Positions 1-9,064 of a DNA stretch of 64,000 nt are shown here, piece by piece. Origin of the DNA: Novosphingobium sp. 28-62-57 (lineage in GTDB: Bacteria > Pseudomonadota > Alphaproteobacteria > Sphingomonadales > Sphingomonadaceae). The notes beneath the pieces were generated by a model that was not told the DNA's origin, did not search any database, and worked only from the letters and a program-made list of their open reading frames with translations. The DNA lies in assembly GCA_002256985.1 (NCBI GenBank), contig NCGO01000018.1:1-64000 (forward strand), written 5' to 3'. The position numbers were made by a program, and so were the translations under genes. How positions within the stretch are numbered: the stretch's first letter is position 1; every line of letters begins with the position of its first letter.

Positions 1-166
1 CGGGCTTGAAATATCGACATATTCCTGCGCCCTCCTTCCTTGCACCTGGCCGTTTTGCCTCAAACCTCGACGGTGTGGTTTATGAGTTTACGGCCTAGTG
101 AATTGATCTTGACATTCGCATTCCCTTGCGGTTGGGGCGAGTCCGCAAATGTCAAAATCGCAAAAT

Positions 167-192
167 CCACTAGAATCAGATATTTCTAGTGG
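167..192. repeat. 9-bp inverted repeat, 8-bp loop
   Basis: CCACTAGAA at 167-175 is exactly complementary to TTCTAGTGG at 184-192. There is no following T-tract, so it could be a regulator site or a hairpin rather than an intrinsic terminator. Confidence 0.6.
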
Positions 193-476
193 TCCATAAA
201 GATTCTGCCATTCGAGCGCAGCAGTGCTGCACACGATACCGAATGTCAGAACCGGACCACTGGAGGCAGCGGCACGCATCACGGCGATAGCTGATGGGGC
301 GGGCGGGCCTGCGCGGGCCATCTGTGCGCGTCAGGCCATTCTGGAAAGTCTCGAACGACAGTCAGTCCGGTCTTGGTTGGAAAAATGCTCGGGAACGGTC
401 CAAGACCCAAGTGCACGGATCGGTATTCCCGCTAAAATGGCTTGTCGGTTCATAATTCAAGCACTCAGGTTTTGCA

Positions 477-501
477 AGTTTCTTCCAAAATGGAAGAAAC
501 T
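477..501. promoter_or_regulatory. 11-bp perfect inverted repeat upstream of the LuxR-type gene
   Basis: AGTTTCTTCCA at 477-487 and TGGAAGAAACT at 491-501 are perfect reverse complements separated by AAA. The site ends 87 bp before the GTG start at 589. Its short spacer and position fit an operator for a dimeric regulator, possibly the adjacent HTH protein. That link is inference. Confidence 0.55.
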
Positions 502-588
502 CCACAATCCCTAACATTGGGCCAATGAATTCATGTCTGAGCGTTAATCGTTTTTCAGACAGACCTCTAAAAAACAAAGGAGCAATGA

Positions 589-1125
589 GTGGAGGCTGAG
601 CAAAAATCACAGTCTTCGGCTGAAAGCCTAAGCGAAAAGCAACGTGAAGTGCTTGATCTTGTTGTGGACAGACGAACGAACAAAGAAATCGCGGCCATGC
701 TCGGGATATCAGCATCGGCGGTGGAGCAGCGCCTCCAATCCGCGCGGCGCAAGCTTGGCGTTGATAGGCGTGGGGACCTTGCTCGAGCCTATCAGAGGCT
801 GCTTGATACCTGTGCAAACTCCACAGGAGGGAAATTTCAGGTCGATCAAAACGTCAATGAAATGGAAGCTGTTAACCAACAAGAGGGGCCTGATTCGGAC
901 GGAAGTGACGCCAGCAGACAACATGCCGAGGCTGGTCCCGCCAAAGGTCCGCCCGGCAGGGCAGGAAACGGGGGGCAGTCAGTTTTTGCAGGGGTTCGTA
1001 CCGATCGCAAGGGTTTGATCTTGACCACGATCGATGCTGGCGGCGCTCTAACGGGACGCTTGGCTGCAATTTGCGTGACAGCCACATCTTTGATGATGCT
1101 GGTTGTTATTGTGACGAAGTATTGA
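589..1125 (+). CDS. LuxR-type HTH protein with C-terminal membrane anchor
   Basis: 178 residues from a GTG start; AAGGAG (577-582) lies just upstream. Residues about 14-70 form a LuxR/GerE-type helix-turn-helix (LSEKQREVLDLV, NKEIAAMLGIS, VEQRLQSARRKLGV), normally used to bind DNA. A long low-complexity linker rich in G, P and Q follows, and then one hydrophobic segment near residues 150-175 that ends the protein. There is no receiver or autoinducer domain. This arrangement suggests a membrane-tethered DNA-binding protein with the HTH in the cytoplasm. It is the first of four same-strand genes (589-2503). Function is unknown; the domain call is firm. Confidence 0.75.
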   Translation: MEAEQKSQSSAESLSEKQREVLDLVVDRRTNKEIAAMLGISASAVEQRLQSARRKLGVDRRGDLARAYQRLLDTCANSTGGKFQVDQNVNEMEAVNQQEGPDSDGSDASRQHAEAGPAKGPPGRAGNGGQSVFAGVRTDRKGLILTTIDAGGALTGRLAAICVTATSLMMLVVIVTKY

Positions 1126-1215
1126 GCGGAGATTTCGGTCGTCTATTCCTTCGGCAGGCGCTGAATTTTTGGATAACCTGATCATGATCGAATTCTTTGG
1201 GGCGTGTAGTCATTG

Positions 1216-1635
1216 ATGACGGGATTGCTGGTAGCGACTTTCCTAAGCTTCTTTTCCGGTGTCGTGTCCGTGGGGTTTGGTGAAAGGGACGAAAAACTGG
1301 GTGGGTTTGTTTTGTTGCTTTCGATGATTTTTCATTTTGCGGCAGGAATGGCCGGTGGAACTATCCTTGAAAGATCAACACCCGTTTTTCTGACTTTGGC
1401 GATCATGGATTTGCTGCTGGTTCTGCCACTGGCCCTGACAGGCAGCAGTATCTGGCCGATTTTTGCAGCCGGGGCGCTCCTTGCCAGAATGACTGTTCTG
1501 TCGCTTTCCGTATTTGGTATGAATGTCCAAATAGCAGGCGATGAAAAAGCCTTGTTTTTATTGTGGACTTTGTTTCCAGCCAGTCTGTTTTTTGGGCTTA
1601 TTGCCGGAAAGTGGCGAAAGTTATCCCAAACTTGA
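1216..1635 (+). CDS. Small integral membrane protein, function unknown
   Basis: About 139 residues, starting at ATG 1216 (a TTG at 1213 immediately precedes it). Four hydrophobic stretches are visible (roughly residues 2-20, 30-48, 57-75 and 110-132), so it is probably a four-helix inner membrane protein. No family motif is recognised. It lies 90 bp downstream of the membrane-anchored LuxR-type gene and 47 bp upstream of a winged-helix gene on the same strand, so it may be part of the same regulatory group. Confidence 0.6.
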   Translation: MTGLLVATFLSFFSGVVSVGFGERDEKLGGFVLLLSMIFHFAAGMAGGTILERSTPVFLTLAIMDLLLVLPLALTGSSIWPIFAAGALLARMTVLSLSVFGMNVQIAGDEKALFLLWTLFPASLFFGLIAGKWRKLSQT

Positions 1636-1682
1636 TGGGTGAGATGCGGCCTAGGCAAAATTTTTAGTGGTTCACTTTGTGC

Positions 1683-2282
1683 ATGACAGGGGGCATTCTG
1701 GTGCAGCCATTCAAGAATGTGGCAGAGATTCAACACATCGAAAGAGCCTTGTCCAAGGTTTTGGATCTGTCTGAACAGATATCGTTGGCTTTATCTGCCG
1801 TACAAACCTCTGCCCCCGATAGCGGTAGCGGGCGTCGCCTGCGTGTCGGCGATCCTGGAAGCTTGGGCCTCGCCGACGAAGACCGGACGGTGCTCGCCTA
1901 CGCCAGACAGCTTTATGCGTTCCGCAGGCGGCGCGGAACACGTTTGCCGACCGAGATGTTTGGTGAGCCGGCCTGGGACATGCTGCTCGAACTGTTTGTT
2001 ATGCGAATGCAGGGGAGCCGCGTCAGGATCAAGAACGCCTGCATCGCGGCAAGCGTTCCGGCGACCACGGCTTTGCGCTGGATCGGCCTGCTTGAAGAGC
2101 ACGGCTTGATTATCCGGTCAGATGACACGGTCGATCATCGGGTGCGCTGGATCGAACTGACGGATCAAGCCTTCCATACGATGTATGATCTTCTGTTGGA
2201 ACAAGCGCTAAACGACCGGGCCGCGGCCGCTGCCGATGAACCGGGCGAACGTGCCCGCAGTTCCGCAGGGGGGCGGCGGTGA
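1683..2282 (+). CDS. Winged-helix (MarR-like) DNA-binding protein
   Basis: About 199 residues from ATG 1683 (a TTG six bases earlier and a GTG at 1701 are alternatives). Residues about 75-175 read as a winged helix: FGEPAWDMLLELFVM, then VKNA-like segment and AASVPATTALRWIGLLEEHGLI followed by a wing (DDTVDHRVRWIELTDQA). The N-terminus has a heptad-like helix (IERALSKVLDLSEQISLAL) that may dimerise. The C-terminus is low complexity. The next gene begins inside its stop codon (GTGA overlap), showing translational coupling. Target genes cannot be read from the sequence. Confidence 0.65.
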   Translation: MTGGILVQPFKNVAEIQHIERALSKVLDLSEQISLALSAVQTSAPDSGSGRRLRVGDPGSLGLADEDRTVLAYARQLYAFRRRRGTRLPTEMFGEPAWDMLLELFVMRMQGSRVRIKNACIAASVPATTALRWIGLLEEHGLIIRSDDTVDHRVRWIELTDQAFHTMYDLLLEQALNDRAAAAADEPGERARSSAGGRR

Positions 2283-2503
2283 CCGGGCAGGCTCCAGACT
2301 TGTGTGAGCCACCGACACCCGAAACCTGTGTTAAGGCAGAGGCGCTGGAGCAGGCCTTTGACGGCGGGGCGCCAGACATCGAAATCGTCCAGGACTGGAT
2401 CCCCACTGACCCGGCCCGTTCGATCGAAGCCATCCTTATTGCGGTGTTTCTGGTCTGCGGCTGGCTCTTGGCCTTGTGGGTCTATGCCAGCCTTTTGTCC
2501 TGA
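2279..2503 (+). CDS. Small single-pass membrane protein
   Basis: 74 residues from GTG 2279, overlapping the stop of the winged-helix gene by four bases. The first 45 residues are acidic and soluble. Residues about 48-72 (AILIAVFLVCGWLLALWVYA) form one transmembrane helix at the C-terminus. The tight coupling argues that it is expressed, and that it acts together with the DNA-binding protein. No family is recognised. Confidence 0.5.
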   Translation: MTGQAPDLCEPPTPETCVKAEALEQAFDGGAPDIEIVQDWIPTDPARSIEAILIAVFLVCGWLLALWVYASLLS

Positions 2504-3183
2504 CCGCCGCCTATCCCGGCCTGCTGGCGGTATGTTACGTTACGTACATCAGCATAGTTAGCTCCCTTGAACCGACGTCCATTGAGCCGGCGATGACTTT
2601 ACGGCGAACCTGACGTCCAGATCGCGCGCACCGCGGTTGGGCGCAGGTCATCATGGCGGCCTTCAGCGCGGATAGATAAAGCCACGTCGTCTTATGCGTC
2701 CGTGGCGCAATATTGGCGCATCAAGGCCGCACCACACATCTAAAGCTGATGTGCGTTGTTGCTGTTTGCTACCACTGGCTCGCGCGGCATCGGCACAAGA
2801 CAAAGAAACGATCCACAATGCTCATTGACACCGGTTACCGCTAACAGTTATTCAAAAAAGCACGATCCGGGAGAATCGTATGCTGCCAGTGGGATTAACT
2901 GTGGGATTAACCACATCCTTAACAAGACAAGACTGTGCACCGCTCGAAGCCGTTGCAGGCTTTTCGACGCAGTTTCTCATATTGCAATCGCGCGTGGACA
3001 CGTCGGATGTTCGCGACATCTCGGCATCTTCGGGGGGGCACTGTTGCAGCGTCGCTGACAGAAATCGCCCGTCACGGTCGATGCGCGCGGCATACGGAAA
3101 AGCTGCATCGGGGCCGAGGCCATTGGGCTGATCGCGCAATTAAAGGCAATTACGATGCTTGGGCATAAAAACAATACTTAGCT
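2504..3183. other. Intergenic stretch without a supportable gene
   Basis: About 680 bp between the small membrane protein and the operator of the TonB-dependent receptor. Short frames of 65-100 codons on both strands overlap each other, have no family resemblance and lack clear ribosome binding sites. It may be decayed coding DNA plus the upstream control region of the receptor gene. Confidence 0.5.
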
Positions 3184-3199
3184 CTGACACCGGTGTCAG
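3184..3199. promoter_or_regulatory. 16-bp perfect palindrome, likely LacI-family operator
   Basis: CTGACACCGGTGTCAG reads the same on both strands and has the central CG typical of LacI-family sites. It ends 32 bp before the ATG of the TonB-dependent receptor gene, where a bound repressor would block transcription. Because the next gene is a pectate lyase, a sugar-acid-responsive LacI-type repressor is the likely partner. No such repressor gene is in the window. Confidence 0.7.
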
Positions 3200-3231
3200 G
3201 CGCCAACAAGTAAACAGGGGAGAGCAAAAAA

Positions 3232-6200
3232 ATGCGTAAGATTTCTTTGCGGATCGGGGGATCCTTAATTGCGTTTGTGATGGCACACCCGGCCATGGCC
3301 AACGAATTGCAAGAAGCACCGCAAGATACTGTGGCGGCAGAGGGGCAGCCACAAGCCGCCAGCAATCAACAAGCGATTGATCAACAAGCGATTATTGTGA
3401 CCGGCTATCGGGCATCCTTGCGCAGCGCCATCAACGAAAAGCAGCGCGCCAATGTCCAGATCGATGCGATTACGGCCGAGGATATCGCTGATTTCCCTGA
3501 CAACAACCTGGCCGAATCCCTGCAGCGTCTGCCTGGCGTTTCGATTGACCGGGATAACGGCGAAGGCCGTTCCATCACCGTTCGCGGATTGGGCGGCGAC
3601 TTCAATCGCACACGGCTCAACGGTCTGGAGGCACTGTCCACTGCCGGCTCAAATGATTCTGGCGCTGGTCCGAACCGCAGCCGTTCGTTTGACTACAACA
3701 CCTTCGCATCCGAACTGTTCAATTCCTTGAAGGTGCAAAAGACACCGTCGGCCGAGACCGACGAGGGGTCGCTGGGAGCCACGATTGATCTTCAGACCGC
3801 GCGCCCGTTTGACTACAAGAAGGGCGCATTTGCCCTGTCTTCGGAAGGCAACTACCAGAAAAACAGCCAGCGTTGGCAGCCCCGTCTCGCCGGGCTCTTC
3901 TCTCGTCGGTTTGGTGACATGGGGCTGCTCGTTTCTGGCGCGTGGGCGCGTTCTGAAAACGAGATCGATCAGTATCGCAGGCCACCGGCCGCGTTCGATT
4001 ATGTCTATCGCGGTTCCACTTGGGCTGGAAACGAGAACCCCCAGCGAGCTGGATTTGCAGCACCTGCCGGAACGAATTTTGGCTCTGCCATCACCAATCC
4101 GCAAATCGCATCCCTGCTAAGTGGCTCCAACCCGGAAGCCTATGCCAAGCTTTATCCAGGTGCCCCGTTCAATACGCCCGGACGTTTTGATGATTCAACG
4201 CTACGGTTCCCCGGATTGCCCTCGCTTGAGCAGCAGGACGTGCGCTATCGCCGTCTTGGTTTGACGGCGGCTTACCAGTGGCAAATCAGCAACCGGACCA
4301 GGCTGTCGATTGATGGACTGTATTCGCAGTTCAGAAACAAATCGACGATCAATCAGATTTCGCCAGTAGGCCTTAACCGCAACAATACCAACACAACGCT
4401 GAACACAGCAGGAAACACCCTTACGCCGCTGCAGGCCCGTGCGCTTTATCCGGGACTTTGTGTGCCGCGCGAGGTTTCCGAATTTGTGCCTGCGCAGGAT
4501 TGCGGCAGTTCGTTGTACGGAACGACCCCTGCATTTTCGACTGCGCTGAATGCGCAGGGGCAAACCGTAGCATCCGTGCTTGGCCAAGCCGCTGTGGTTC
4601 CGGGAGGTGTGAATCCTTCGACCGCAAACATTTTCAGCAGCAACCCGTTCAATCTTGATCCTTACGATTATTACAACAACCCGAATTCGGTCGGATACAT
4701 TCCGTCATCCAACCGGCTCGCGTTTCGTGGCGCGCTGATCGGGCGTCCGGCAGTTAAAATTCAGGACGTGAATGTCGAAAATGGCCTGATCAACTACATG
4801 GCGGCAACGAATGTCGACTTCCGTTCTGCTGCCGACCAGTCCGAATATGAAACCAAGTTCAAGCAGGCTTCTCTGCAACTGGATCACGCGTTTACCGATA
4901 CGTTCCGCATGACATTCGTCGGGGGGGCATCTGAATCTCGCCTTCAACAGCAAGGTCTGCTGGTTGAATTCAACCGTATGGACTCGCCAGGTCTTTACGT
5001 CATCGACGAACGTGGCGGCGGCAGTATGCCGTCAATCGATTTTGGCTTCGATACGGCTAACCCGGCGAATTGGGACACGGTCAAAGGTTTTTCCGCGATG
5101 CGCCACTTCCAGCGGTCAACCAAAAACACCTACAAGCAGGCGAAGGTCGATTTCGATCTCGATCTTAGCAGTGAGCTGTCGCTGAGCTTTGGCGGAAATT
5201 ACCGCCAGTATGCCTTCAGGACAATCCAGTTCGAACGCAACGTCGACATTCTCAATCCGACTCTGGCCGAAGCCGGAGCAACGGCGGCGCAAGTAGGACG
5301 AGTGATCGACTTCGGGCAGGGGCTTAATGTTCCCGAGGGCACACTCACCAGTTTCTATGTCCCCAGCATCGAGGCGTTCGATCAACTATTTGATTTTACA
5401 TGCAACTGCGTAAACAAATGGGGTGACTGGACGATCACCAGTCTGCGCAATGGCGGTCGCGAGAACTTTTCCGTGCGCGAGACTTCAACCGGGTTCTATG
5501 GCCAGATCGATTGGAATACCGATCTTTTCGGGCGGAGCTTCCGGGGTAACCTGGGTGGACGTGTTGCGATCACTGACCTTGAATCAGACGGCACCACGCC
5601 GGGTGCTCGAACTATTCAAGGCCGGAACAAGTACACCGATTTTCTACCTTCGGTGAATCTTGTATACGAACCGGTTGATAAACTGCTGGTTCGCTTTGGT
5701 GTCTCGAAGGTCATGGCTCGCCCGTTGCTGGGCAACCTTTCGCCTTCGATCACAGGGATCTCCATCCCGAACAACGGCGATACTGTCGGTGGGAGCCTGA
5801 CCATCGGCAATCCAAGGCTGAAGCCATTCCGTTCGACCAATATTGACGCCAGTGTGGAGTGGTACTTTGGCCAAGGCGGGTTGCTTACCATCGCCGCGTT
5901 CAACAAGGACATCGCCAGCTTCCCGCAGACGGTGAACTTTTCTGCGCCTTTGAGCGAAATTGTTGGGGCAGAAAACGTTGCCGCCATTCGTCAGGGGTTC
6001 ACCAACGCGAACCAGCTTGCCTACATCGATGCTGATAATATCGTCACGGCGCGGCAATTCCGTGATGCTCCGGGCGGATATATCCGGGGCTTCGAAATCA
6101 GCTTCCAGCAGGAACTGGATTTTCTGCCATGGATCCTGAAAAACCTTGGCGTGCAGGTTAACTACACATACATCCAATCGGAACTGGAATACATCTTGGA

Positions 6201-6645
6201 TCCCGGCAACGCGACCGTGGCGCAAGTAACTGGCAAAGGACCGTTCCTTGGCGTGTCGCCGCAGGCTCTGAACGCTACTCTGTCCTATGAAACCAATCGC
6301 TTCAGGACGCGCGTCTCGGTGGCCCACCGCAAGGGGTATTCAACCAATTATCCGATTGCCGGGGGCACCTGTCAGCCGGGCCTTCAAAACAGCCCGGCAA
6401 CGCCTGCTACAGCAGGCACGCCTTGCGATTCCCCTTTGATCAACGACTTCCAGTACAGCCGGTCGACGACCAATGTGGACGCTTCTGCCAGCTACAAGTT
6501 CACCGACTGGTTCTCGATGACGGCAGAAGCGCTGAATATCACGAACCAGCCGAACGAGCGCTTTGCCTATGAAGGACAGGAAGCGATTACGCAGTACGGT
6601 AGCCCCGGCCCGATCTACCGGGTTGGCGCCCGCGTACGGTTCTGA
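3232..6645 (+). CDS. TonB-dependent outer membrane receptor, probably for pectin oligomers
   Basis: 1137 residues with a purine-rich ribosome site (GGGGAGAGC) before ATG 3232. A signal peptide (about 1-23, ending AMA) is followed by a TonB-box-like segment (IIVTGYRASLRSA, about 54-66) and a plug domain (DAITAEDIADFPDNNLAESL, RLPGVSIDRDNGEG, ITVRGLG). The rest is a long beta-barrel ending in the aromatic C-terminus VGARVRF used for outer membrane insertion. This is the large sphingomonad/Caulobacter type used for carbohydrate import. The pectate lyase 148 bp downstream and the palindrome upstream suggest oligogalacturonide uptake. The family is certain; the substrate is inferred from context. 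Confidence 0.93.
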   Translation: MRKISLRIGGSLIAFVMAHPAMANELQEAPQDTVAAEGQPQAASNQQAIDQQAIIVTGYRASLRSAINEKQRANVQIDAITAEDIADFPDNNLAESLQRLPGVSIDRDNGEGRSITVRGLGGDFNRTRLNGLEALSTAGSNDSGAGPNRSRSFDYNTFASELFNSLKVQKTPSAETDEGSLGATIDLQTARPFDYKKGAFALSSEGNYQKNSQRWQPRLAGLFSRRFGDMGLLVSGAWARSENEIDQYRRPPAAFDYVYRGSTWAGNENPQRAGFAAPAGTNFGSAITNPQIASLLSGSNPEAYAKLYPGAPFNTPGRFDDSTLRFPGLPSLEQQDVRYRRLGLTAAYQWQISNRTRLSIDGLYSQFRNKSTINQISPVGLNRNNTNTTLNTAGNTLTPLQARALYPGLCVPREVSEFVPAQDCGSSLYGTTPAFSTALNAQGQTVASVLGQAAVVPGGVNPSTANIFSSNPFNLDPYDYYNNPNSVGYIPSSNRLAFRGALIGRPAVKIQDVNVENGLINYMAATNVDFRSAADQSEYETKFKQASLQLDHAFTDTFRMTFVGGASESRLQQQGLLVEFNRMDSPGLYVIDERGGGSMPSIDFGFDTANPANWDTVKGFSAMRHFQRSTKNTYKQAKVDFDLDLSSELSLSFGGNYRQYAFRTIQFERNVDILNPTLAEAGATAAQVGRVIDFGQGLNVPEGTLTSFYVPSIEAFDQLFDFTCNCVNKWGDWTITSLRNGGRENFSVRETSTGFYGQIDWNTDLFGRSFRGNLGGRVAITDLESDGTTPGARTIQGRNKYTDFLPSVNLVYEPVDKLLVRFGVSKVMARPLLGNLSPSITGISIPNNGDTVGGSLTIGNPRLKPFRSTNIDASVEWYFGQGGLLTIAAFNKDIASFPQTVNFSAPLSEIVGAENVAAIRQGFTNANQLAYIDADNIVTARQFRDAPGGYIRGFEISFQQELDFLPWILKNLGVQVNYTYIQSELEYILDPGNATVAQVTGKGPFLGVSPQALNATLSYETNRFRTRVSVAHRKGYSTNYPIAGGTCQPGLQNSPATPATAGTPCDSPLINDFQYSRSTTNVDASASYKFTDWFSMTAEALNITNQPNERFAYEGQEAITQYGSPGPIYRVGARVRF

Positions 6646-6655
6646 AGCAGACCTG

Positions 6656-6690
6656 GGATTGCCCCGCGAGCGAAAGTCGCGGGGCAATCC
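6656..6690. terminator. Strong hairpin after the receptor gene
   Basis: A perfect 14-bp stem (GGATTGCCCCGCGA at 6656-6669 and its complement at 6677-6690) with a 7-nt loop, beginning 10 bp after the receptor stop codon. No T-run follows, so it may attenuate or stabilise the receptor transcript rather than fully terminate it before the pectate lyase gene. Confidence 0.6.
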
Positions 6691-6793
6691 ATCGCGATCA
6701 GGCCAGGCCGCGCCACAGGCTTTTCCAAGCGTGGACGAGCCATGGTCTGCACTGCAGAAAAGCCGCCAAAACAGACTGTGAGGGCATATTCGA

Positions 6794-8089
6794 ATGGTGA
6801 AGTTTTGCAGTTTTCCAGCCCTCCTCCTGGCTTCGGGTGCGGCGATGACGATGTCTCCACATGTTGCAATGGCCAAGAGAATTGGCACGATTGCGCCTTA
6901 CCGGATCGTTTCAGCAGCGCGCATACCAGAGGCTCCGGCCCATCTGCGGGCAAAGTGGCAGGCCTATCTTGAGACTTCGGCGAAACATGCCGTGCATGAC
7001 AAGCAGGCGCTTGCCGCCGAGACTGTCGCCGGTGTGCCCGTTCCTCCTTCACCTGCCGACGGTAACGGGCTTGCGACGATGCCGCTGGACCGAGACGCTG
7101 CATGGTATCGGACGTCTTCCGCCCTGGAAGTAGCCGATACGATCATGAGCTTTCAGACCCCCAGCGGTGGGTGGGGCAAAAACATGCCGCGCAATGTCGC
7201 CCCCAGGCTGCCCGGACAGCATTATGTCCACGACGCTTCACCCGCTGCTGGCAAGCGCAGCTGGGACTTTGTCGGGACGATAGACAATGGCGCGACGACA
7301 ACGGAGCTCTCCTTTCTTGCCCGGGTCGTCGAAGCTGGCGATGCCGCCACTGCAGCTCGTTATGGCAAAACGATTGCTCGCGGTATCGAATATCTGCTTG
7401 CAGCCCAAATGCCTAACGGCGGCTGGCCACAGGTATGGCCACTTGCCGGCGGATACCACGATGCCCTGACTTACAATGATGACGCCATGGTGCGTGTCAT
7501 GGGCATTCTTCTTGCCGCCGCCGAGGGACAAGGCGGTTTTGCTAGCCTGCCGGCGCATCTTCGCGAGAAATCGCGACAGGCGGTGGCAGACGGGATCACA
7601 TGCCTGCTGGATACGCAGATTGTCCACAAAGGGCAGCGCACCGGATGGGCGCAACAATACGATGCTCTCACGCTGGTGCCGGATTCGGCCCGAAACTATG
7701 AACCGGTCGCTTTGGCCAGTTCCGAGAGTTCCAGGATTTTGCTCTTTCTGATGGCGATTCCAGAACCCTCGCCTGAAGTGCAGGCAGCTGTGCAAGAAGG
7801 AGTCGGCTGGCTGCAGCGAGTTGCCATCACAGACCGCATCTGGGATCGTGCCGGAGGAGATCCGCAGCTCGTCGTGAGCAAGGGGGCCCGGCTGTTGTGG
7901 GCACGCTTTTACAGTATTCCCGACAACACTCCGGTGTTCGGTGATCGTGATCGGGCGCTGTATGACGATGTCCGTGATATCAGCCCCGAGCGCCGCCGTG
8001 GCTATTCCTGGTACAATTCAACCCCCGCAAGCGCGCTTGCTTCCTATGGTATCTGGCAAAAGCGGATTGCACGCGGCGAGGGCAAATAA
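6794..8089 (+). CDS. Pectate lyase, polysaccharide lyase family 10
   Basis: 431 residues. It cleaves alpha-1,4-polygalacturonate by beta-elimination. The N-terminus is a signal peptide (about 1-27, ending VAMA), so it acts in the periplasm or outside. Family features are FQTPSGGWGKNM (about 118-129), TIDNGATTTELSFL (about 157-170), GGWPQVWPL and the C-terminal FGDRDRALYDDVRDIS, ERRRGYSWY (about 377-400), the usual PL10 end. Length is normal for the catalytic domain alone. It follows the TonB-dependent receptor on the same strand, which fits the receptor importing its products. The downstream DNA is interrupted by an IS6-family element, so any further pectin genes were separated or lost. Confidence 0.9.
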   Translation: MVKFCSFPALLLASGAAMTMSPHVAMAKRIGTIAPYRIVSAARIPEAPAHLRAKWQAYLETSAKHAVHDKQALAAETVAGVPVPPSPADGNGLATMPLDRDAAWYRTSSALEVADTIMSFQTPSGGWGKNMPRNVAPRLPGQHYVHDASPAAGKRSWDFVGTIDNGATTTELSFLARVVEAGDAATAARYGKTIARGIEYLLAAQMPNGGWPQVWPLAGGYHDALTYNDDAMVRVMGILLAAAEGQGGFASLPAHLREKSRQAVADGITCLLDTQIVHKGQRTGWAQQYDALTLVPDSARNYEPVALASSESSRILLFLMAIPEPSPEVQAAVQEGVGWLQRVAITDRIWDRAGGDPQLVVSKGARLLWARFYSIPDNTPVFGDRDRALYDDVRDISPERRRGYSWYNSTPASALASYGIWQKRIARGEGK

Positions 8090-8276
8090 CCTGCCCCAAC
8101 GAGCGCGCTAGAGCCAGATGACGTTAGGTTGCACCACCGGGATTGCGTCAGGAAGCGTCTCGGCAAGGAGCATTGTGCAGGGCGGGCTGGTTGCCCGTCC
8201 AAGCGACGCGACGGGAGGTGTCAGTCTGATGCGAAACGTTCTCTGTTGAGAAAGCGCCCCCGTTGTGGGCCAGATC

Positions 8277-8993
8277 TCAGCTTGCAAGGGCCTGCCACTC
8301 GGCCAGCGCGGCCGAGCGGCGAAGCTTGTATGTTTGGCGGTCGACGAGGTGGCGTTCCTGGGAAAAGTGGTTGTGGATCGAGGCGTGCACTGAGGCAAAT
8401 TTCTGTAGCGACTTCATCTGCCGAAACCGCTGCATGGCGCGCTCTCGTCGGCGGAATGGCAAATGCGAGTTCTCGGCCCGATTGTTTGCATGGCGGCCAA
8501 CCTCACGGCGGTGCTCGTTGCCGAGGTCCTTCATCGCTGCAGGGTAGGATTTCAGGCCGTCAGTCACGATCGTTTCTGCCCGACCGTGCCGCTTCAATGC
8601 CTTGCGCATGAAGCGCAGGGCCGCTGCCTTGTCGCGACTTTTGGTGACGTAGGATTCCAGGATTTCGCCTTCCTGGTCCACCGCCCGCCAAAGGTAGTGC
8701 ATCTCGCCGTTGATCTTCACGTAGACCTCGTCGAGGTGCCACTTCCAATGCCTGAAACCGCGCATGCGGCTCACGCGCTGGCGCCGGATGTCAGCGGCGA
8801 ACATCGGCCCGAACCGGTTCCACCATAGCCGCACCGTTTCGTGGCAGATGTCTATGCCGCGCTCGAACAGCAGATCCTCCACGTTCCGTAGGCTCAGCGG
8901 AAAGCGAACGTACATCATGACCACGAGGCGGATCACCTCGGGCGAGGAGTGGAAATACCGGAACGGATTTGCTGGTTTGCGAGGTCGGCCCAT
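8277..8993 (-). CDS. IS6-family DDE transposase
   Basis: 238 residues, full family length. It catalyses replicative transposition of its element. A short N-terminal HTH region (about 30-60) precedes the DDE domain. Catalytic residues appear as D88 (WHLDEVYVK), D145 (ETIVTDGLKSYP) and E174 (NNRAENSHLPFRRRERAM). The frame is intact, so the element may still be active. Confidence 0.93.
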   Translation of the reverse strand: MGRPRKPANPFRYFHSSPEVIRLVVMMYVRFPLSLRNVEDLLFERGIDICHETVRLWWNRFGPMFAADIRRQRVSRMRGFRHWKWHLDEVYVKINGEMHYLWRAVDQEGEILESYVTKSRDKAAALRFMRKALKRHGRAETIVTDGLKSYPAAMKDLGNEHRREVGRHANNRAENSHLPFRRRERAMQRFRQMKSLQKFASVHASIHNHFSQERHLVDRQTYKLRRSAALAEWQALAS

Positions 8994-9038
8994 GAGCCGA
9001 GCCTACAACTCGCCCCACTCCACCGCCAGTGGTGCATT

Positions 9039-9064
9039 CCTTTTGACAGTGCCTTTTGACAGTG
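9039..9064. repeat. 13-bp tandem duplication at the IS6 right end
   Basis: CCTTTTGACAGTG occurs twice in immediate succession (9039-9051 and 9052-9064), followed by CC. The unit includes the putative terminal inverted repeat sequence. It could be a duplicated IS end or replication slippage. Confidence 0.7.

Larger units (their letters stand above)
1..588. other. Intergenic stretch with two inverted repeats, no convincing gene
   Basis: No reading frame here has a recognisable protein or a good ribosome binding site. Open frames of about 96-151 codons exist on both strands but they overlap one another and look low in protein character. The visible structure is two perfect inverted repeats (167-192 and 477-501), listed separately, the second lying just upstream of the LuxR-type gene. 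Confidence 0.6.

Noticed and set aside
2756-3058. SDR-like protein suggested by ATTGSRGIGTRQ
   Set aside because: Only one short chance motif; the rest has no dehydrogenase sequence and no ribosome site.
8108-8238. Truncated gene next to the IS6 element
   Set aside because: A minus-strand frame runs out of the IS end to a stop at about 8108 (ending DAIPVVQPNVIWL), but no family is recognisable in about 40 codons.
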